From Alphaproteobacteria bacterium (GTDB lineage: Bacteria > Pseudomonadota > Alphaproteobacteria > Thalassobaculales > Thalassobaculaceae), in contig JANSYS010000008.1 in assembly GCA_024742275.1 (NCBI GenBank), positions 62,001 through 126,000 on the forward strand: 64,000 bases of DNA. Reading direction: 5' to 3'. The translations under genes were made by a program, and so were the position numbers. The number at the start of each line of letters is the position of its first letter. The stretch's first letter is position 1. Shown here piece after piece: positions 58,914 to 64,000 of this stretch. Below the pieces are notes generated by a model, which saw only the letters and a program-made list of their open reading frames with translations, had not been told where the DNA came from and searched no databases.

Positions 58914-61022
58914 TCATCGGGGTACGATCAACGCGTCGAGCGCCACGCAGCCCTCTCCTTTTGGTAGCACCCGGACCGGGTTCAGGTCGACGCTCTCGAT
59001 CCTTTCGCCCTCGCTTGCGGCGAAGACGGAGACCTTGGCGAGAAGCTCCGCCAGTGCGTCCAGGTCGGCGGCCGGCGCCCCGCGCACGCCGTCGTAGATC
59101 TTGGCGCCCTTCAGCTCCGCGATCATGCGCCTCGCCTCGTCGACGCCGAACGGCGCGAGGCGGAAAGATACGTCCTCCAATACCTCGACCAGAATGCCGC
59201 CCAGGCCGACCATGACTACCGGGCCGAAGGTCGGGTCGTTCTGCACGCCGATCACCGTTTCGACGCCCTCGGGTGCCATCGCCGCGACCAGCACGCCGTC
59301 GATCCTCGCCTCGGGCGCCGCAGCCGACACCCGGCCGAGCAGCCCGTCATAGGCGGCGGCAGCCATATCGGCACCGACGCCGACCATCACGCCCCCGACC
59401 TCGGTCTTATGCAGAATGTCGGGCGACGCGATCTTCAGCACCGCCTTGCCGCCGACGGCTCGGACGGCCTCCGTCGCCTCGCGAGCGCTGGTGACGAGCC
59501 GGCGCTCCACGAACGGCACGCCCCAACTCTCAAGCAGGTCCGACGCCTCGTTCTCGCCCAACTGCCTGGCCGGGACCGCTGCCGCTTTCGAGGGGACGGA
59601 GGGGGGCGGCGTCTCGTTCTTGCGCGCGAAGAACCGGCCGAACCGGCTGATCGCGGCGGCCGCCGCGACAGCCCTCGTCGGGTCCTCGAACACCGGATAA
59701 CCGCCGTTCTCGTAGTGCCGCACGATCTCCGGCGGCGCGATGAGCGACAGAATGATCGACTTGTCCGGGAATCGCTCCCGCGTGTCTTCCAGCGTCTTGA
59801 TCAGATCGTCGGCGATATATCGGGAGGCGGCAATCATGGTGAAGAACGCGACCACCACGTCGTAGCCGCCTTCGTCGAGCATCATCCGCATGTTCGTGGT
59901 GATCAGCGACAAATCGTTGAACGCCTGGGCGGTGATGTCGACCGGGTTGCGCACCGCGGCGAACGGTAGGAGTTCCTTCAGTGTCTTCTGCGTCTCGGCC
60001 GGCATCTCCTTGACGTCGAGCCCGTAGTCGACCGCCGCATCTGCCATCTGCACGCCGACACCACCGGAGATCGTCATCAGACCGATCGCCTTGCCGTCGG
60101 GAAAGGCGCCGCGGGAACAGATGTAGGCGGCGTCGATCATCTGGTCGGTGGTATCGACCCGCATCACCCCGTACTGGGCGAACAGCGCGTCGTAGATCCG
60201 ATCGGAGCCGGCCAAAGCGGCCGTGTGCGAGGCCGCCGCCGCCGCGCCGATCTCGGAGCGGCCGACCTTCTGGAAAATCACCGGCTTGCCCGCCGCCGCC
60301 GCCGCTTCCAGCGCCGCCCGCGTCGCGTCCCCGTCGCGGATCCCCTCCGCATAGGCGACGATCACCTTGGTCTCTTCGTCCGCCGCCAGATAGGCGATGG
60401 CGTCCGCCACGTCGACATCGGCCTCGTTTCCTGTGGTGATCCAGATCCCCGTCTCGACCCCTTTTTGGCGCATCAGATGGAAGACGTGGCTGCCATAGGC
60501 GCCGGACTGGCTGGCGATCGAGACCGGGCCTGGCTTCGGCAGCAAGTGGTCGACCGACGACGAAAAGGTGGCGAGCCAGTCGCAGCGCGCGTTGAAGATG
60601 CCGAGGCAGTTCGGCCCCAAAACCCGGATACCGCCGGCCCGGGCGACCGAGCGCACCCGATCCTGCAGCTTCGCGCCGTCCTCGCCCATTTCCGCAAAGC
60701 CCGACGAGAACACCACCGCCCCCCTGCAGCCCTTGTCCGCCAGCGCCTCGAGCGTGTCGGCGACCATCGGGGCCGGAACGGCGACGATGGCGGCGTCCGG
60801 AGCCGCCGGCAGGGCGGCGACCTCGGCATAGGCCTGCAACCCCTGCACCATCTCGCGCTTCGGATTGACCGGCCAGATCGGACCGGAGAACCCGGCTCGG
60901 ATCATGTATCCCAGCGGTCGACCGCCGATCCGCGTGGGGTCGTCGGAAGCCCCGATGACCGCGATGGAACGGGGTGCAATCAACGGCGTCAGGGTGGCGA
61001 CGTCGGGTCTGTCCTGGCTCAT
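58914..61022 (-). CDS. ADP-forming acetate/acyl-CoA synthetase (fused alpha-beta ACD)
   Basis: The 702-aa protein has the CoA-binding domain (about 15-110, IAVIGASDDPTRIGGRPLGYM), succinyl-CoA-ligase-like domains (about 130-430, including ASHTAALAGSD) and a C-terminal ATP-grasp domain (about 480-690, KIASPDILHKTEVGGVMVG). It converts acyl-CoA, ADP and phosphate to acid, ATP and CoA or the reverse. The ATG at 61022 follows the cyclase stop by 14 bp. Normal length for the fused type. Confidence 0.9.
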   Translation of the reverse strand: MSQDRPDVATLTPLIAPRSIAVIGASDDPTRIGGRPLGYMIRAGFSGPIWPVNPKREMVQGLQAYAEVAALPAAPDAAIVAVPAPMVADTLEALADKGCRGAVVFSSGFAEMGEDGAKLQDRVRSVARAGGIRVLGPNCLGIFNARCDWLATFSSSVDHLLPKPGPVSIASQSGAYGSHVFHLMRQKGVETGIWITTGNEADVDVADAIAYLAADEETKVIVAYAEGIRDGDATRAALEAAAAAGKPVIFQKVGRSEIGAAAAASHTAALAGSDRIYDALFAQYGVMRVDTTDQMIDAAYICSRGAFPDGKAIGLMTISGGVGVQMADAAVDYGLDVKEMPAETQKTLKELLPFAAVRNPVDITAQAFNDLSLITTNMRMMLDEGGYDVVVAFFTMIAASRYIADDLIKTLEDTRERFPDKSIILSLIAPPEIVRHYENGGYPVFEDPTRAVAAAAAISRFGRFFARKNETPPPSVPSKAAAVPARQLGENEASDLLESWGVPFVERRLVTSAREATEAVRAVGGKAVLKIASPDILHKTEVGGVMVGVGADMAAAAYDGLLGRVSAAAPEARIDGVLVAAMAPEGVETVIGVQNDPTFGPVVMVGLGGILVEVLEDVSFRLAPFGVDEARRMIAELKGAKIYDGVRGAPAADLDALAELLAKVSVFAASEGERIESVDLNPVRVLPKGEGCVALDALIVPR

Positions 61023-61036
61023 GCTCTGCCTATTCT

Positions 61037-62083
61037 TCAGACGGTGGCGATGGCGTTTGCCGGCGATCCCACCGCGCCCGGCAAGTTCAACGGCGGCGCG
61101 GTCAGGAGGAAGCGGTTGCGCCCGTTCTCGTGCAGCCAGGTCGCCAGTTCCGTCAGATACCAAATCTCGCCGAGATGGACGCCGAGCTTGAACAGACAGA
61201 GCTCGTGCAGCGGCAACATGACCTTCTTCGGACCGTTGCGCCGATCCCGTCCGGGCGCCTGCTCGACGGCGTAGTTGTCGGCGATCAGCACGGACAGGCC
61301 GCTGTCCCGAACCCAATCCTGGAGATCGGGGTCGCCGCCATCGAGCGCCGGGCAACCGTTGTGCATCATCTCCGGATCCGGATCACCCTGCATGTCGATG
61401 ATCTTCTGAGCGAAGCCGGTGTGGAGGCACACCATGTCGCCCTCCTCCACCGTCACGCCGTCCTCCTCCATGATCTTCGACAGGGTCTGGAAGTCGACAA
61501 CCGTTCGCTCGTCGCCCAGATGGCGGTGCAGGTCGATCATCACGCCGCGGCCCTGAACGCAGGCGCCGGCCATGTTCTCGATGCCGAGCGCCTTGGCGCG
61601 CACGCCCTCGAACCGCATCAGAGGATCGGCTTTGTCGTTGGGATCGCCGGCCAGCTTGTGTTCCTGTCCGCTCCAACCGTTGTAGTAGACGACCTCCGGC
61701 ACACCGTCGCCGTTCGCGTCGAACATCGAACCAACATGGGTGAGGCTGTCCCATTGGGACGAGTACTGGAGACAAATGAGAGCCGCATCGTCGCAAATGA
61801 CATCCGTCAGCTCCGGGTCTTCGCGCTCCATCGCGAAGTTGTAGTTCGCGAGGCTGTTGCGTTCCGTCGCGAACAGGCGCGGCGGAAACCGCCGGGGATT
61901 CAGGACGCGCCCGCCCGGCAGGTCCAGCGGAAGCGACAGACAGAACCGCTGCCCAGTCTTGACTTCCTTTACCGCTTCGACCACCCGCTCGGGGGTCAGA
62001 AGGTTCAACCGTCCAAGCTGGTCATCAGGCCCAAAATCGCCCCAATTGGAGCCATCAGGCCGGTTCACCCACCGTCCCGCCAT
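61037..62083 (-). CDS. Cyclase-family metal hydrolase (kynurenine formamidase-like)
   Basis: The 348-aa protein belongs to the cyclase/KynB-like superfamily, with QWDSLTHVGSMFD at about residue 113-125 and CLHTGFA, ADNYAVEQAP and LPLHELCLFKLGVHLGE blocks. The His in SLTH and nearby Asp are likely metal ligands. The standard HxGTHxDxPxH motif is changed. GGAGGAAAC precedes the ATG at 62083. It is the first gene of the four-gene minus operon. Confidence 0.82.
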   Translation of the reverse strand: MAGRWVNRPDGSNWGDFGPDDQLGRLNLLTPERVVEAVKEVKTGQRFCLSLPLDLPGGRVLNPRRFPPRLFATERNSLANYNFAMEREDPELTDVICDDAALICLQYSSQWDSLTHVGSMFDANGDGVPEVVYYNGWSGQEHKLAGDPNDKADPLMRFEGVRAKALGIENMAGACVQGRGVMIDLHRHLGDERTVVDFQTLSKIMEEDGVTVEEGDMVCLHTGFAQKIIDMQGDPDPEMMHNGCPALDGGDPDLQDWVRDSGLSVLIADNYAVEQAPGRDRRNGPKKVMLPLHELCLFKLGVHLGEIWYLTELATWLHENGRNRFLLTAPPLNLPGAVGSPANAIATV

Positions 62084-62244
62084 CGTTTCCTCCATCCCGG
62101 ATTGCCGCCTCTTGTCCGGGCGGCATTTGACTTCCCTTGTCCCCGATTGTCGCGGGTGGCGTAAACGCGCGCAAGACCACTCCCGCGCAGATCCGTGATG
62201 AAGAGCGTCTCGTGCTCGACATCCAATTTCATCAATTTGAACGA

Positions 62245-62256
62245 AATATTAATATT
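62245..62256. promoter_or_regulatory. AATATTAATATT palindrome in the cyclase/PAS divergent region
   Basis: A 12-bp perfect A/T palindrome in an AT-rich patch (about 62230-62275), 36-47 bp before the first PAS gene start. It could be part of a promoter or an operator. Confidence 0.3.
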
Positions 62257-62291
62257 ATCCGTGGAATTTCGCTCAACCTTGCGACGCGCGT

Positions 62292-62846
62292 ATGGAGACG
62301 GCATTGAAGAAGGAGTTCATTGAAACCGCTGCGAATGGCGGAGCGGTGTTCATCCCCCAGGATCCAGACAGCGGGCTCTTTCTGACGCGCCGGTTGCCTC
62401 TGGATGCCACCCTGGAGCCGAACTCGCCGTTCCGTGAAATCCACGCGATCTGGAACAGCCGCCGAACCGACGACGGACCGCCCCGCTGGGAAGACTTCGA
62501 CTTCACCGATTTCAGGGGATGGCACAGCCGCCTCAAGGTTTCGGTATTTCCGGACGATCAACCCGACCCCGAATTCCGAATCATGGGTGAGAATTGGAGG
62601 GATATCGCAATGCAGAACCTAGCCGGCATGAGGTTCAGCAAGATGCTTCCCAAACAGTTCGAGTATCAGTTTCGCGACCATTTCCGAGAGATTCGAGACA
62701 AGGCTCTCATCGGCCATGCATTCGGACCGGTTGCCGCGATAGAGTTTGGCCTTCGCAAGACCGAAGTTTTAGAACTCCCGGTGTCGCGAAATGGAGAGAA
62801 GGTAGGCGGACTCCTTCATTGTTTGCACATCGATGCAGCGCCGTGA
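62292..62846 (+). CDS. PAS_5-domain protein (copy 1)
   Basis: The 184-aa protein fits the PAS_5 family (PF07310), with the signature IWNSRRTDDGPPRWEDFDF and FRGWHSRLKVSVF, then DPEFRIMGENW, and a C-terminal LPVSRNGEKVGGLLHCLHI. The family is common in alphaproteobacteria, with no fixed function and often no output domain. It may sense a ligand or bind a partner. The region is AT-rich upstream. A paralogue follows 293 bp later. Confidence 0.85.
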   Translation: METALKKEFIETAANGGAVFIPQDPDSGLFLTRRLPLDATLEPNSPFREIHAIWNSRRTDDGPPRWEDFDFTDFRGWHSRLKVSVFPDDQPDPEFRIMGENWRDIAMQNLAGMRFSKMLPKQFEYQFRDHFREIRDKALIGHAFGPVAAIEFGLRKTEVLELPVSRNGEKVGGLLHCLHIDAAP

Positions 62847-63139
62847 CCCTATGGCCTCCAGCGGGTAGCTAAAGAATCCCCACGACAAGAAATCGAACGA
62901 GTTTCAACGGTATCGAGGTTCGATGCCAGCGAACGAAAGCCCATGCTGGGATGATGCAGACTCGGGCCTCGAGAGCTTCACAGCGGGATGTATTGCGGCC
63001 GCTCTAGCGACCGCTCTTGCGACCCAGGGCGATCCGGGCCCGGCAGGCCGCAGTTGTCTCGCATCGGCGGAAGCAGCCTCCCCGATTGCATCAGGCTGCG
63101 GTTCGGAGCCATCATTCGTGGGCCGGACGGGAGAAGCGA

Positions 63140-63685
63140 ATGGCATCAGCTAACCGCACAGAGCCGCGCGCGGCCGAAGTCTTTCCGCTTTTGGAGGATC
63201 CGAACGCCGATCCCATGGTGCTGTACCGGATGTCCGCCGAAGAAGCACTGGCGGCGGATACGCCTTTCACCGACCTGATCCAGGTTTGGGCGAACCGGCG
63301 CACGGACGAGAATCCTCCTCATTGGGACGACTTCGATTTCGCGCATTTCCGGGGCTGGCATAGTCGGCTTTGCGTCACCGCGTTCCGCGACGAAACACCG
63401 GATCCTGAAATACGGATCTCGGGCGACGAGTGGATCGCGACCGGCGGAGCGTCCGCGAACGGACTTCGCATCGGCCAGATCGTACCACGGCTCTATGAGC
63501 TACAGTTGCGCGACCATTTTCAGGCCATCCGGGACACCGGGTGCATCGGCCTTACCGTTGGCCGTGTCGCTTTCGTCAACAGGGGGTTCATCCGCATGAA
63601 GATCGTCGAACTCCCCGTTTCGCGCTACGGCGAACGGGTCGGCGGGCTCATCCACGGGCTCCACATCGACAACCGAGGCGACTGA
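63140..63685 (+). CDS. PAS_5-domain protein (copy 2)
   Basis: The 181-aa paralogue shares RRTD...PP.W.DFDF..FRGWHSRL and LPVSRYGERVGGLIHGLHI with copy 1, plus a somewhat different core (DPEIRISGDEW). GGAGAAG precedes the ATG at 63140. The 293 bp before it hold no convincing gene; a small open frame at 62923-63153 overlaps its start and is not supported. The tandem copies point to local duplication and divergence. Confidence 0.85.
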   Translation: MASANRTEPRAAEVFPLLEDPNADPMVLYRMSAEEALAADTPFTDLIQVWANRRTDENPPHWDDFDFAHFRGWHSRLCVTAFRDETPDPEIRISGDEWIATGGASANGLRIGQIVPRLYELQLRDHFQAIRDTGCIGLTVGRVAFVNRGFIRMKIVELPVSRYGERVGGLIHGLHIDNRGD

Positions 63686-63757
63686 TCGCCACGACGAGGC
63701 TTCTAAGGCAAGCGCGGGCATGCTAAGCGCGAGGCTCCTTTCCGGAGTCACCCGATC

Positions 63758-64000
63758 ATGCGCAGCGAACCCGGTCCGGCCGCGCCCGCTCAGGCGGCCT
63801 CCGGCATCCTCCTCATTCTGCTCGCCAATCTCGGCTTCGCCGGCATGGACGCGGTGTCGAAAACACTGACCATGGAATACTCGGTAGCCCAGATTCTCTG
63901 GGTACGATTCGCCTTCTTCGCCGGATTTGCGACGATGTTCGCCTGGCGACGTGCCCGAGCGGACGGCGGCGAGGGTCTGATCGGCCAGTTTCGGACGACC
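63758..64000 (+). CDS. EamA/DMT-type transporter, 5' part (cut by window end)
   Basis: The 81 visible codons begin MRSEPGPAAPAQAAS and contain a first hydrophobic helix (GILLILLANLGFAGMDAVSKTL) and the start of a second (ILWVRFAFFAGFATMFAWRRA), the layout at the start of EamA-type carriers. No stop occurs before the window end. CCGGAG lies upstream of the ATG. It is 72 bp after the second PAS gene. Confidence 0.8.
   Translation, partial: MRSEPGPAAPAQAASGILLILLANLGFAGMDAVSKTLTMEYSVAQILWVRFAFFAGFATMFAWRRARADGGEGLIGQFRTT

Noticed and set aside
62923-63153. 76-codon frame between the two PAS_5 genes
   Set aside because: It overlaps the supported start of PAS copy 2, has no good ribosome site and no similarity to the PAS copies or any family.
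1-64000. CRISPR arrays, tRNA/rRNA genes, insertion sequences, prophage or attachment sites
   Set aside because: No regularly spaced repeats, no cloverleaf or rRNA-like stretch noticed, and no transposase, integrase or phage gene among the supported frames.

Overview
The window is about 64 kb of GC-rich chromosome from a flagellated alphaproteobacterium. The evidence is the gene set itself: flaF and flbT, a SciP/DUF1153 CtrA inhibitor, a FlbD-type sigma-54 activator with an atypical receiver, Caulobacter-like short flagellins (about 275 aa), and typical alphaproteobacterial FliF, FliH and FliN. The rich catabolic and uptake content (TAXI-TRAP, BCCT, opine-oxidase-like, BKACE genes) suggests a heterotrophic rhodospirillalean such as the Thalassobaculum/Nisaea group; that placement is inference. 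No tRNA, rRNA, insertion sequence, prophage or CRISPR array was seen.

Region 1 (1-23208) is a flagellar island. flaF (cut by the window edge) and flbT are followed by a TPR-glycosyltransferase, two tandem flagellin genes, and fliK-flgD-flgE behind a very good sigma-54 promoter with two palindromes upstream that look like enhancers. Then come sciP behind a CtrA-like box, a second TPR-glycosyltransferase, and the long run fliF-fliH-fliN-motA-flbD-flhA-flhF-flhG plus a second FliK-like protein. fliG and motB are absent from the places they could have been expected. The two TPR-glycosyltransferases next to flagellins make a candidate flagellin-glycosylation pair. A third, divergent flagellin lies alone at 40.5 kb.

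Region 2 (23.2-31.7 kb) is mixed: a HAD hydrolase, a peroxiredoxin, a GntR regulator divergent from a BenE-like transporter with a palindromic operator between them, a 2-oxoglutarate/Fe(II) oxygenase, an uncharacterised membrane-associated protein, an uncharacterised 573-aa protein and a secreted VWA-domain protein.

Region 3 (31.8-40.4 kb) is a ten-gene run on the minus strand: an EamA exporter, a small membrane protein, a degenerate metallophosphoesterase, a PhyH-type dioxygenase, an M14 carboxypeptidase, an ArsC/Spx-like protein, and a three-subunit FAD/2Fe-2S amino-acid or opine dehydrogenase with a LysE exporter gene inserted. Many of these genes overlap by 4 bp.

Region 4 (41.5-51.2 kb) has a BKACE/MDR/thiolase/hydroxyacyl-CoA dehydrogenase operon divergent from a TAXI-TRAP uptake system, which looks like uptake and CoA-dependent breakdown of an unknown carboxylate, and then a BCCT transporter.

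Region 5 (51.6-64 kb) has an acyl-CoA dehydrogenase/acyl-CoA ligase pair divergent from a gamma-glutamyltransferase-like gene, a structured REP-like element, a Gfo/Idh oxidoreductase, a cyclase/acyl-CoA synthetase/nitronate monooxygenase/phosphatase operon, two tandem PAS_5 proteins and the start of another EamA transporter.
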